Assembly (NCBI GenBank): GCA_963764805.1
Contig: CAVXUB010000001.1
Location: forward strand, 868,001-932,000
From: CAVXUB01 sp963764805
GTDB taxonomy: Bacteria > Actinomycetota > Acidimicrobiia > Acidimicrobiales > Bog-793
Direction of reading: 5' to 3'
DNA: 64,000 nucleotides
Shown here: positions 36,873 through 45,276 of the stretch, piece after piece
Position numbering within the stretch: the first letter of the stretch is position 1
Layout: every line of letters begins with the position of its first letter
The notes under the pieces: model-generated
What the model was told of the DNA's origin: nothing
The model's database searches: none
What the model saw: only the letters and a program-made list of their open reading frames with translations
Program-made: the position numbers and the translations under genes

Positions 36873-38078
36873 ATGAACCGAATCGCAAGAGCAGCCGGGA
36901 TAGTATTGTTTGTAGTCGCAGGCTCGATCGCCATCGTACTGGTCAGACACACCAGCTCCCCGCTATCTCAAGTGAAGTCACACAGTGCTAGCAGCTCGAG
37001 CGAGAGCGTGGTCGCAATGGCAATCACTCCCGTAGTCCCTGCGGCTGCGGAACCACCCGCCGCCTACGGCGCCCCGCTGGCCATCGCTGCTGACCCCACA
37101 ACCTCTGGTTTGTGGTACTTGGCCGGCTCATCGGCTGACGTGTCCCTATTCCACTGGAACCCCGATACCGGCCGACTCCAGAGCTATTCACTTGGAAGTC
37201 CTCAAACCAACACGGCGCTCGTCATCGGCGCCGAAGTGGGGCTCGTTGCGACAGCTACGCAGGTGTGGGTCGGGTCACGAGACACTCTGTTTGACCTTGA
37301 TACATCCACTAGTCATATTTCGTCGTTCGCCGTGCCGACCCCGACCGACAACCCGTACGTTGAGAGCCACCGTCCAGTAAGTATCCAGGGCTTCCACGGG
37401 ATCGAGTCAATCGCTATGTCACCGGCGAATGGGGATATCGCGATAGCTATGGAGGGTTCCGAATCGGTGGCCGTCTACGATCCAACTTCGGGTTCATTTG
37501 CATCAATTGAGCTGCCGGACTCCGACGCCCCGGTGTCGGTGGCGTATGCGAGCGACGGGACGCTCGCCGTCTCTGCTGTCGCGTGGCCGAGCGGTCGCGA
37601 AGGAGTTGTGGATTTTGTGTCGACCTCGGGCGGAGCACCCACCATCAGCCGATCGACTATGGACGTGGATTTCGTGAGCAGCGACGGCGCGAACGTACTT
37701 GGAACAGGAGCACTTCAAGTCAGTCAGGTTGATCCGTCCGGCTCGAACGGTCCTAGCGCTACAGCCTTGTACACGACGAGCGGCCCGCCCGCCGTAGGTG
37801 CTATCGACCCGGAGGTTTCAGCGGTGAGTGGCCCCGGGAGTGTCGTAGTAGCAGGCACAACGAGTGGCTTTGTCGTGCTCCGCGCTGGGCAATCAGCACT
37901 GAGGTTGGACCTGCCCTCCGTGGCTTGCTCCCCATCTGTTCCCGTTGCCTCGACCACGGCTCAGGTTCCGATCACCTGTCAAACTACGGCGACGGCCGTA
38001 ACGGTCGATGGCAGCGGCAACATCTGGTTTGTTCCGAACGTGGGGCTGTTGTCAGAGATTCCTGCGAGTAGCTACTGA
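36873..38078 (+). CDS. Membrane-anchored beta-propeller-like protein
   Basis: A 401-residue protein with one N-terminal transmembrane segment (IVLFVVAGSIAIVLVR) and no lipobox, leaving the rest outside the cell. The exterior part consists of repeated short beta units such as TSGLWYLAGSSADVSLFHW, VWVGSRDTLFDLD, GDIAIAMEGSESVAVYD and GNIWFVPN, resembling virginiamycin-B-lyase-like or SMP-30-like propellers without their catalytic residues. The ATG follows GGAGAGAGAG. It is likely cotranscribed with the secreted gene upstream and shares its lower GC. Together they look like a surface or secreted two-component cargo. Confidence 0.6.
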   Translation: MNRIARAAGIVLFVVAGSIAIVLVRHTSSPLSQVKSHSASSSSESVVAMAITPVVPAAAEPPAAYGAPLAIAADPTTSGLWYLAGSSADVSLFHWNPDTGRLQSYSLGSPQTNTALVIGAEVGLVATATQVWVGSRDTLFDLDTSTSHISSFAVPTPTDNPYVESHRPVSIQGFHGIESIAMSPANGDIAIAMEGSESVAVYDPTSGSFASIELPDSDAPVSVAYASDGTLAVSAVAWPSGREGVVDFVSTSGGAPTISRSTMDVDFVSSDGANVLGTGALQVSQVDPSGSNGPSATALYTTSGPPAVGAIDPEVSAVSGPGSVVVAGTTSGFVVLRAGQSALRLDLPSVACSPSVPVASTTAQVPITCQTTATAVTVDGSGNIWFVPNVGLLSEIPASSY

Positions 38079-38170
38079 GCAGCCTTCAGCGTCACGTACC
38101 CGTATGTCGACCAACTTGAGCCGCTCGCGTACCAACTGGGTGCGCATTCGCGGCTCGGTCAAGGAAAATT

Positions 38171-39438
38171 AGGGTCCGCGCGCCGATTAACCGCGCGTAG
38201 TAGCCTGGCGGAGTGGAGCTCGGCGAGGAAAGGGCCTGCCCCGGTTCTTCTCGCTGACCGGTCCGTTCCTCGACGAGCGCCAGCGGCGGCTGCTGGCGGC
38301 ATCGATGGTGGAGGTGCTCGGGCGGGGCGGGCAGGCGCGGGTGGCAGAGGCCACCGGGATGAGCCGCAATACGCTGCTCGCCGGTGCCAGCGCGCTGGCC
38401 GAGGGCCCCGAGCTGCAGGCACGGGTGCGCCGTCCGGGCGCAGGTCCCAAGCGCAAGGCAGACCTCGACCCGACCTGCTCGTGGTGCTCGCCTCTCTCGT
38501 CGAGCCGGAATCACGCGGCGACCCCGATGTCGCCGCTGCGCTGGACCACCAAGTCGACGCGCACGCTGGCGGCGGAGCTGACCCGCCTCGGCCACAAGGT
38601 GGGGGCGAACCTTGTCGGGGAGCTGCTCCACTACCTCGGCTACTGCCTGCAGGCCAACGCCAAGGTCACCGACGGTGCCCAGCATCCCGACCGCGACGCC
38701 CAGTTCCGCCACATCAACGACAGCGCTGCGCAGCGCCTGGCGGCGAACCAGCCGGTGATCTCCGTCGACTGCAAGAAGAAGGAGCTCGTCGGCGACGACA
38801 AGAACCGCGGGGCGGAGTGGGAGCCGCAGGGCTCGCCGAGGCGCGTCGGTGTGCACGACTTCCCCAATCCAGAGATGGGAAAGGCGATCCCCTACGGGGG
38901 TACTCGACGTCGCGGCCAACGAGGGATGGGTGAACGTCGGCGACCGCCACGACACCCCGGCATTCGCCGTCGCCTCGATCGCCCGGTGGTGGGAACGGAT
39001 GGGCAAGCTCCGCTACCCCGAAGCGACGCGCCCCATGATCACCGCCGACGCTGGCGGCTCGAACAGCTCCCGCTCGCGGGCGTTCAAAGTCGAGCTGGCG
39101 AAGCTGGCGGCGACGATCGGCCTCGTGATCACCGTCTGCCACATGCCGCCGGGCACCTCGAAGTGGAACAAGGTGGAGCACCGCCTCTTCAGCTTCATCT
39201 CGATGAACTGGAGGGGTGGGCCACTCACCACCTACCGCACCGTCGGCGAGCTCATCGCCGCGACGACGACCCGTACCGGGCTCAGGGTCGAGGCCGACCT
39301 CGACACCGGCAACTACCCGACCGGGGTGAAGATCAGCAAATGCCGAACCGGATGCCGTCCCACTCCGGCCGCACGAGTGGCATCCCGACTGGAACTACAC
39401 GGTCCCGCCCACCATAAACCGCTCAATTAATTGACCCT
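38171..39438 (+). mobile_element. ISAzo13-family element, decayed
   Basis: The segment holds a broken ISAzo13-type transposase. Both ends show AGGGTC in inverted orientation (38171-38176; GACCCT at 39433-39438), but the terminal match is short, so boundaries are approximate. Confidence 0.6.
38212..39434 (+). pseudogene. ISAzo13-family transposase, multiple frameshifts
   Basis: Pieces in all three frames reconstruct an ISAzo13 transposase: LGRGGQARVAEATGMSRNTL and RRPGAGPKRK, SPLRWTTKSTRTLAAELTRLGHKVG, QPVISVDCKKKELVGDDKN, HDFPNPEMGKAIPYG, LDVAANEGWVNVG, MITADAGGSNSSR, PPGTSKWNKVEHRLFSFIS and RPHEWHPDWNYTV. At least five single-base indels are needed, including a lost C near 38470, an extra C near 38522, an extra G near 38895 and one near 39340. 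Several sit in short C or G runs. Non-functional as written. Confidence 0.85.
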
Positions 39439-39505
39439 CAGACCCTTAGATTGTTTCGGCTGCGGGCGACGCCGGTCGTGCTCGTCCCGCAAGGTAAGTG
39501 TTCAC

Positions 39506-39670
39506 CTATGCGGGCGCCGGCGGCATCCACGGATCCCCTGCGAACAGCCGCATGAGGGCGTGGATGGCCGGGACGCCGTTCTTCCGGGGTTCGAGGTAGC
39601 TGCGCACGTGAGCCGAGCGCTCGGCGCCGGCGAGGCTGCGGAAGCAGCCTGACACCTTCCGGTGCAGCTT
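39506..39670 (-). pseudogene. IS66-family transposase fragment (C-terminal end)
   Basis: The minus strand encodes KLHRKVSGCFRSLAGAERSAHVRSYLEPRKNGVPAIHAL and then RLFAGDPWMPP, the conserved C-terminal end of IS66 transposases. No upstream part of the transposase was seen, so this is a truncated remnant. Confidence 0.7.
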
Positions 39671-40172
39671 GGAGGGCCGAAGCGCCAATACTCGGCTCCG
39701 CTGCGACCCGAGCCGGTGCAGTGGGATCGTCGTCCTGAGCCTCCCCGACGAGCGCTCTCCGGAGGTCGGCGCACCGACAGAGCGAGCCCTGCAGTGGGCG
39801 AACGACGCCCGTGACGCGTTGGCTGGGCTTTCACACGAGCTCAATCACCTTCAGACCGAGGCGGAGGAGGCCGAGCACGAGGTCGCCCTGCTGCGAGCGT
39901 CAGCCGACAAAGCCGCGGCCGACGGAAGACGAAGAAGGCGCACGAGCTCGTGACGGCGCGCCAAGCCGCTGAGCGCCGGCGGGAAGGCGATCGTCGCGCA
40001 GCGTGCCGCCCTGCGCGAGGAGGTCGCAAAGGCCGTAGAGGTCGACTCGCTACAGATGCGGTACTGGGACGTCGTCTTCGAGCACACGATGGAGCGGGCG
40101 CGGGCCTCCTCGAGTACGCACCAGCGGCGTCCGTCGACCCGCCGCTCGCCGTGGCGCCTGATCGCCGTCTGA
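39669..40172 (+). pseudogene. Broken coiled-coil protein gene
   Basis: Three successive frames on the plus strand give a continuous heptad-rich protein: ALQWANDARDALAGLSHELNHLQ and EAEHEVALLRASADKAAAD, then KKAHELVTARQAAERRR, then AKAIVAQRAALREEVAKAV, VDSLQMRYWDVVFEHTMERARA and a stop at 40172. Two indels, near 39925 and 39990, would restore one frame of about 165 residues. I do not recognise the family. The strong third-position GC in each segment supports coding ancestry. Confidence 0.45.
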
Positions 40173-40189
40173 ACCCCATTCTCAGGTTC

Positions 40190-40450
40190 GTGAGCGGCGG
40201 CATCACCCGCGTTTCCAACGCGAGCGCTGAGCACGAGAGGCGGTATGAGCGGGACGCGGAGTACCGTGCCAGGTCGAATGAGGCGGTTCTGTACGCCATG
40301 CTCAGCCGTGTCTGGGCCAGCCTCGCCCGCGAGCTGGCCAAGGTCCTCGCTCACCTCGTCACGACAGTCGAGACACGCGACCTCGCCGGCCGCTTGTGGC
40401 TCGTCGGCGTCGACGGTGTGCGCGAATCCCGCGACTCGCCCGTCGCCTGA
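40190..40450 (+). CDS. Hypothetical helical protein
   Basis: A candidate 86-residue protein from GTG 40190, helix-rich (ASAEHERRYERDAEYRARSNEAV, then AMLSRVWASLARELAKVLAHLV). Codon third positions are strongly GC-biased, which supports translation. Family unknown. The frame is open upstream to 39950, so it may be the tail of a larger broken gene. The 40451-40725 stretch after it holds nothing I can support. Confidence 0.35.
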   Translation: MSGGITRVSNASAEHERRYERDAEYRARSNEAVLYAMLSRVWASLARELAKVLAHLVTTVETRDLAGRLWLVGVDGVRESRDSPVA

Positions 40451-40725
40451 TCCTGGAAAGGAAAGGCTTGCCGAGTTTGGCTAATACCCCACTCGTTGGT
40501 GTGCGCAGCGTGCGCGATCCGTGCGCGAAGGGCAGGTCACAAGAGGGCGCGAGCGGTCATCAGAAATGATGGACTACCAGGACACTTACCGAACGCACCT
40601 GAACCCGAAAGTGCGCCGAGGACGTTCGCAACGTTCACCGACAGGAGTGCGGCGATCACGTCGCTCGACCCGGTCACCGAGGAGTCACGGACTCGTGATG
40701 CGCATCCTTGCGCTCGGTGATACCT

Positions 40726-41515
40726 CAACGCCGAGACACGCAGTACAGGGTGTTCGTGGTGACGACGATCTCGCGGGTAGCCGTGTACACAAGGCGTTCC
40801 AGGGCCTCGCACTTGAGCATCCCTAGAGCCTCCGGGTCGAGCCTCTCGAGAAAGAAGCGCAGGCCGTGGGTCCATTGGATGGCCTACCAGTCCTCGGCCC
40901 GCGCAAGGATGTGGTCCGAGCTGCGGCTGTGCACGGTCACCTCGGCGAGGCCGGCTGCGGTTGCTGCCTCCGCCAGGTCCGGCAAGGGGCGGCGCGAGTC
41001 CTGGAAGCCCGGGCGCTCCTCAGCGGGGCGCGTCAGAACGCGGCGAGTACTTGGTCACCAAGTCGGCCGGGATACTTGCCCCAGATGCCGGTCCGGGCAC
41101 CGAAAAGGCGAGGCGACCGCCCGGGCGTAGCGCTCGTCGCCACTCGGCGAGCGCTTCTGGCGAGTAGCCGAGGAACTGCCAGACCGACGCGGCCAGAGCC
41201 ACATCGGAGCTGGCGTCGCGGACCGGAATGCACGCCGCATCGGCGCGGACCAGAAGGACGTTGGCGAGAGCAGCCTCGGCCACACGGCGGGCGGCGACCT
41301 TGAGCATGCCGAAGCTCCGGTCCACGCCGACCATCGGAGCGACGCCGCTACCAGCCAGGCCTGCCGCGATCAAGGCCAGCCCCGTGCCGGTGCCGAGGTC
41401 GATGACGGAGTCGCCCAGCTCGACGCCGACGATGTCCACCAGCACCTTCCCCAGCCGGGCGATGATCGGCGAGGTCTCCTACAACTCGGCGAGTGCGTCC
41501 CAACGATCGCTGCCT
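40726..41515 (-). pseudogene. SAM-dependent methyltransferase, broken by nonsense codons and a frameshift
   Basis: Readable pieces are DRWDALAEL, then an in-frame TAG (41479-41481), ETSPIIARLGKVLVDIVGV and the SAM motif SVIDLGTGTGLALIAAGL, DAACIPVRDASSDVALAASV and ALRPGGRLAFSVPG. The frame shifts near 41040 to PLPDLAEAATAAGLAEVTVHS and LARAEDW, a second in-frame TAG (40884-40886), then IQWTHGLRFFLERLDPEAL and ALERLVYTATREIVVTTNTL to a stop at 40726. The order matches class I methyltransferases of the ubiE/DinB-neighbour type. Substrate unknown; inactive as written. Confidence 0.7.
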
Positions 41516-41530
41516 ATGACCCCCCGGTTC

Positions 41531-41898
41531 TCTGCCACGTTGGCCACTCTGACGTCCGGGTGGTGGCCGTCCCAAGCAGCCCGAACTCGAGACCCTGCAG
41601 CGCGAATCGCAGATCGGGCGGTCGAGTACGGGCCACAGAACGCCACTCCGGAGCGGCCCGCAAGGCCTCAACGGTTGGCCGGTCCGACGTACATGTCGAT
41701 TTGCGTGTCGGCGGCGCAGGGAGCGTGGCTAGAGAGGGCAAACGTTGCCGGTCGCGGTACCTCGCGCACCCTCGTCGAGGATTTCGTGGCTGACGACGAC
41801 AGCAACAGGGAGCGTCCGTCCGAGAACACACCCCCACCCAGATGGGCGGTTCGTTGCCACCGACCCCAGCATTCTGAATGCGGGGGTCGACCCGTCCG
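41531..41898. other. Non-coding right end of the element
   Basis: No credible gene was found between the methyltransferase remnant and the arm-type repeats. Open frames here read as low-complexity Arg/Ser/Pro sequence on both strands. Confidence 0.4.
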
Positions 41899-41917
41899 TG
41901 CACCACATCTGCACCAC
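41899..41917 (+). repeat. Integrase arm-type repeats, right end
   Basis: Two TGCACCAC octamers start at 41899 and 41910, 11 bp apart. A 21-bp stretch from 41899 is identical to 22393-22413 at the left end, in the same orientation. They lie 110 bp inside the attR core. The placement at both ends supports an integrase-binding role. Confidence 0.6.
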
Positions 41918-42026
41918 AAGATTCGGTCACGAGGGGTCCCCGACGGGCAGCTACGGTCAGGCTAAAGTGCCCGGTGACCTGCGATGTTGCGAGACGCACC
42001 AGGCGTCTCTCACGGGCTGCACAGCC

Positions 42027-42070
42027 CTGATAATGCTGAGGTCGCTGGTTCGATTCCAGCTAGCCCCACC
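42027..42070 (+). repeat. attR: right copy of the 44-bp att core
   Basis: An exact 44-bp copy of the tRNA-Ile 3' half (22291-22334). The preceding sequence does not form a D arm or acceptor 5' strand, so this is not a second tRNA gene. It marks the right junction of the element. The following 208 bp to 42278 hold no gene apart from the promoter region of the PAS-GGDEF gene. Confidence 0.93.
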
Positions 42071-42278
42071 ACCTCTGGCGTAGGTTTCGTGGTTCTTCCG
42101 GTTCTTCCGAACCCGGCGGACTCTCCTGCTGCGGCCACCCCTGACGATCGGCTGGCCAGGTATCCGAGGCGGCACGGCTCGGCAGAAGATCCCTGTTCAC
42201 CAGGTCCGACGTTCCTGGCTGGTCGACGTCTGCTCAAGTGCGTTCGGACCCGAGCCGATAGGAGAGTCGGAGACCTAT

Positions 42279-43271
42279 ATGACCGATGACGTCCAGGTGG
42301 AGGCCGAGCCCGCCGCGAGCTTGATGATCGAGGCAGAGCACTTCCGCTCAGTGGTGTTCAACATTCCTGGGATCGTGTACCGCTCGGAGTGTCGCGAGCC
42401 GTGGCGGATGGTCTTCGTCAGCGACTACGTCGAGTCGCTGCTCGGCTTCGCCCCAAGCCTGTTCCTCCGGGAACCGTCGATGACGTTCGGTGACCTCTTG
42501 CACCCTGACGACCGGAATCGCATAAATGCTCTTCTGGAAGAGGTGCTGGAGCACGACGCTTCGTACTGTTTTGAGTATCGCCTGTTCAGGGCGGACGGCG
42601 GTGTGGTCTCGGTTGAGGAGCATGGACGGATCATCCGGGACGACGCCGGCTTGCCTCTGTGGCTCGATGGCGTCATCTTCGACGTCTCGAGGCGGAAGGC
42701 GGCCGAGGACGCCCGGGATCGAGCCGAGACCGAGCTACGCCACCGAGCGCTGCACGACCCGCTCACGGGGCTGCCCAATCGGGCTCACGTACTCGAGCAG
42801 ACCGAAGCGCTGGTAGCCAAGCGCCCGGCGAACGACGCTGAGATAGCGGTCCTATTCATCGACCTCGACGACTTCAAGCGCATCAACGACGAGCACGGGC
42901 ACCACATGGGCGACGAGCTCCTGCGACGAGTGGCTGACCGACTCTTCGGCGCTGTCCGATCGAGCGACACTATTGGCCGATTGGGAGGCGACGAGTTCAT
43001 CGTCGTCCTGGAAGGCCCCGCCGTCGGAGGGCGAGCGGAGGAGACGGCATGGAGGCTCGGGGAGGTCCTCGCCGAGCCGTTCGACCTCGGGACCGCCGGG
43101 AGGGTTCACGTGTCGGCAAGTATCGGAATCGTGATCAGCACGGGGGCAACCGCAGAGCAGCTCCTCGATGACGCGGATCTCGCCCTCTACCGGGCCAAGG
43201 CGGCCGGCAGGGGCGCCCACGTGGTCTTCACCTCCGAGATGCGAGCCGAGGGGCGGAGCAAGGCGAGCTAG
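42279..43271 (+). CDS. Diguanylate cyclase with PAS sensor domain
   Basis: A 330-residue cytoplasmic protein. Residues about 20-145 form a PAS domain with PAC motif (FEYRLFRADGGVVSVEEHGR and DVSRRKAAED); a short helix (RAETELRHRALHDPLTGLPNR) leads into the GGDEF domain with GRLGGDEFIVVLEG. The catalytic GGDEF is intact and no RxxD inhibitory site is obvious. It makes c-di-GMP in response to an unknown cue. ATG at 42279 follows GGAGAGTCGGAG. First chromosomal gene outside the right att site; an EAL-domain gene lies at the far right of the window. Confidence 0.93.
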   Translation: MTDDVQVEAEPAASLMIEAEHFRSVVFNIPGIVYRSECREPWRMVFVSDYVESLLGFAPSLFLREPSMTFGDLLHPDDRNRINALLEEVLEHDASYCFEYRLFRADGGVVSVEEHGRIIRDDAGLPLWLDGVIFDVSRRKAAEDARDRAETELRHRALHDPLTGLPNRAHVLEQTEALVAKRPANDAEIAVLFIDLDDFKRINDEHGHHMGDELLRRVADRLFGAVRSSDTIGRLGGDEFIVVLEGPAVGGRAEETAWRLGEVLAEPFDLGTAGRVHVSASIGIVISTGATAEQLLDDADLALYRAKAAGRGAHVVFTSEMRAEGRSKAS

Positions 43272-43323
43272 TCGCAAGGCATGTGACCAGCCGGCGTCCG
43301 CAAGCTCGACGTGCGCAACCGAG

Positions 43324-43626
43324 CTAGTAGCCGGCCGCCTCGTCGGTGCCGCGCAGCTTCGGGCGGTCGATCGTCACCGCTCCGGCCGTGGTCTTGATCG
43401 TGGTCGGGCAGTGACCGTTGCGGCTGCCGGAGCGCGCCCGCCCGCCGTGGCTGTCGCGCTCCCGGCCGAGGAACTCAGTGACCTCGGCCTCTATGGCGGT
43501 CTGCATCAACAGCCGCACCCCGAGCCGGGTCACCTCCTCCAGTACCTCGCCGAGCTCCCGCTCGGAGCCGAACAGGTCGTCAATCTCGGCGCGGATGCGA
43601 TCGATCGGTGATACTCGTGTGGACAC
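43324..43626 (-). pseudogene. IS256-family (mutator-type) transposase N-terminal fragment
   Basis: About 100 residues match the IS256 N-terminus: LMQTAIEAEVTEFLGRERD, RARSGSRNGHCPTTIKTTAG and DRPKLRGT, followed by a premature stop. The catalytic DDE part is missing. The inward end of the element may be GCGGTGTAAATAGACGG (complement of about 43681-43698), typical of IS256-group termini. The rest of the gap to 43832 holds no gene. Confidence 0.75.
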
Positions 43627-43832
43627 GGGCGTGGGTCTCCTTCCTCTGCTTCGCAGGTGCTGGAAGAACCTACGCCGGCCGTCTATTTACACCGCGGAGC
43701 TGACGGCACCCGAGAAGCCACCATCCTTGGTACTGGAACCCAGCTCTCGGCGTCGCGATCCGGCGCACAAGGAACAGGTGGCGCGATGCTGGAGCACACC
43801 CGTTGGAGTGTGACCGTGTCCCAGGGGGCCCG

Positions 43833-44757
43833 ATGAGTCAGTTGTCGCAGGACGCGTTGGATATTGGGCTGCGTTCCGCTGCGATGGCGTTCCTAGACCG
43901 GCTTGCCGCTAGTACTGGTTCCAGGACCGTCAGCGCCATGCAACTCGAAAGCTTCACGTTCCAGGGCCAGAGGATCCGGCTCAAGGCGACACAGCAGGGG
44001 ATCTGGAAGCCACGCCAGCTGGCGGCCGCCCTCTCGATCTGCACCGTCTATGCAAGACCGGACAGGCGCCCGTACGACGACGCGCCCGGACCAGACGGCA
44101 GACTCCGTTACAAGTGGCAGGCGGCTATGACCCGAATCCTCAGACAACAGGGCGCTCCGCCAGGCGATGGGGCTTCAACGGCCCTTGATCTGGTTCTGGG
44201 GAGTGGCGCCGGCTGAGTATCTACCGCTCTATCCAGTCTGGCTCCTTTGGGAGGAGCCCGACCTGCAGCAGTTCGTCGTTGAAATCGAGGCCGCCGCGAA
44301 CGCACCCTTACCGTTCGAACCTACGGTCACCCCCCTCGAACGCCGCTACATCGAGAGAACTGTACGGCAGCGTCTGCACCAGCCCTTGTTCCGAGAGCGG
44401 GTGTTGCACGCTTATGGTGGTCGTTGCTCGCTCTGCAGACTCCGCCACCTTGAGCTCCTCGACGCCGCCCACATCGTCGGCGACGCCGAGGGAGGCGAGC
44501 CGGTTGTCCCCAACGGCATTGCCATGTGCAAGATCCACCACGCGGCCTTCGACCATCAGATCTTCGGGATCCGGCCGGCGGACTACGTGGTAGAGGTGAA
44601 GCCCCGGGTGCTGGAAGAGGAAGACGGACCGACGCTCCGTCATGCACTTCAGGAGATCCACGGAAGCAAGCTGGAGGTTCCACGATCGCGGCTTGCCCGG
44701 CCAGACCGGGATCTGTTGCACGCCCGCTACGAGACGTACCTGTCGCGAGCAGGCTGA
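43833..44757 (+). pseudogene. HNH endonuclease, frameshifted
   Basis: The N-terminal part (LESFTFQGQRIRLKATQQGIWKPRQL and RPYDDAPGPDGRLRYKWQ) lies in one frame. After indels between about 44115 and 44150 the protein continues DNRALRQAMGLQRPLIWFWGVAPAEYLPLYPV in another. The HNH nuclease motif is CSLCRLRHLELLDAAHIVGD, then NGIAMCKIHHAAFDHQIFGI, with HNH-type His and Asn residues present. Such stand-alone HNH proteins resemble type IV restriction-like enzymes. ATG at 43833 follows CAGGGGG. Inactive as written unless the indels are sequencing errors. Confidence 0.8.
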
Positions 44758-44773
44758 CGTTCACTAACAGCAT

Positions 44774-45247
44774 CAAGCCTTACCGGAGGATGCCTCGCGA
44801 TTGCGGACGACCTCTTCGAGCAGGGGCAACACTGCGAGGTCCTTCTACTCGACCGGCAGCCTCCTTGGATCGGATCACGTCCTTGAGTGCCACGATTCGA
44901 GCAGGAACGTCGCCGATAAGGATCGTGACTGCGTTCGCGGCAAGTTCGTCGTACCCCGAAGTGCCAGAAGGAGTGAAGCAGAGGTCAAAATCTCCATACG
45001 CGCAAGTCAAGTTGAGCATCTGCATCTTTGCTAGGGAGTCGGCATCATGGTTGAACGGCAATCCGGCATCAAGGCCGGCGAGACGCACCCTGGCCGTTAC
45101 GCGGTCAATGCGCCTGACAGCCTGCACAGGTTCTCGTCGTCTCGGGATGGTGTGAAGTCGACGTCAAAGGTTGCGGCGATACGCGCTCCATGAGCGATCA
45201 CGGCCACCGCGCCGATAATCACGTAGGCGACGCCATGCTCGTTCAGT
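44774..45247 (-). pseudogene. Nucleotidyltransferase (AbiEii/MNT-like), truncated and frameshifted
   Basis: Pieces read LNEHGVAYVIIGAVAVIAHG and TFDVDFTPSRDDENL (the GS-x-DxD-like core of this family), then RVRLAGLDAGLPFNHDADSLA, GDFDLCFTPSGTSGYDELA, RIVALKDVIRSKEAAGR and finally KDLAVLPLLEEVVRNREASS. Breaks lie near 45080 and 44858. The first ten or so codons are missing, replaced by the second IS21-like element. In actinobacteria this gene normally follows an Xre regulator; here that regulator lies beyond the IS at 47343-47703. Confidence 0.75.
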
Positions 45248-45276
45248 GCTCACACAAGGGGAAGACGTGGAAGCAG

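Larger units (their letters stand above)
22291..42070. mobile_element. Integrated mobilizable element (about 19.8 kb) in tRNA-Ile
   Basis: The element is delimited by a 44-bp exact direct repeat of the tRNA-Ile 3' half. It encodes a tyrosine integrase and excisionase-like protein near the left end, an Xre/RES toxin-antitoxin, a MobF-type relaxase and cargo, and it is riddled with insertion sequences. No type IV coupling protein, VirB4-like ATPase or FtsK/TraB translocase was found, so it fits an integrative mobilizable element. The relaxase is frameshifted, so current mobility is doubtful. Confidence 0.85.

Noticed and set aside
40884..41481. Stop-codon recoding of TAG in the methyltransferase
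   Set aside because: The same gene also has a frameshift, and TAG ends other genes normally (for example parA), so pseudogenization is the simpler explanation.
41514..41999. A 161-codon minus-strand frame at the right end of the element
   Set aside because: It spans the arm-type repeats, has no domain, and resembles spurious frames often called beside tRNA att sites.
42000..42070. A second tRNA-Ile gene
   Set aside because: Only the 3' half is present. Upstream sequence cannot form the acceptor 5' strand or D arm, so it is the attR copy.
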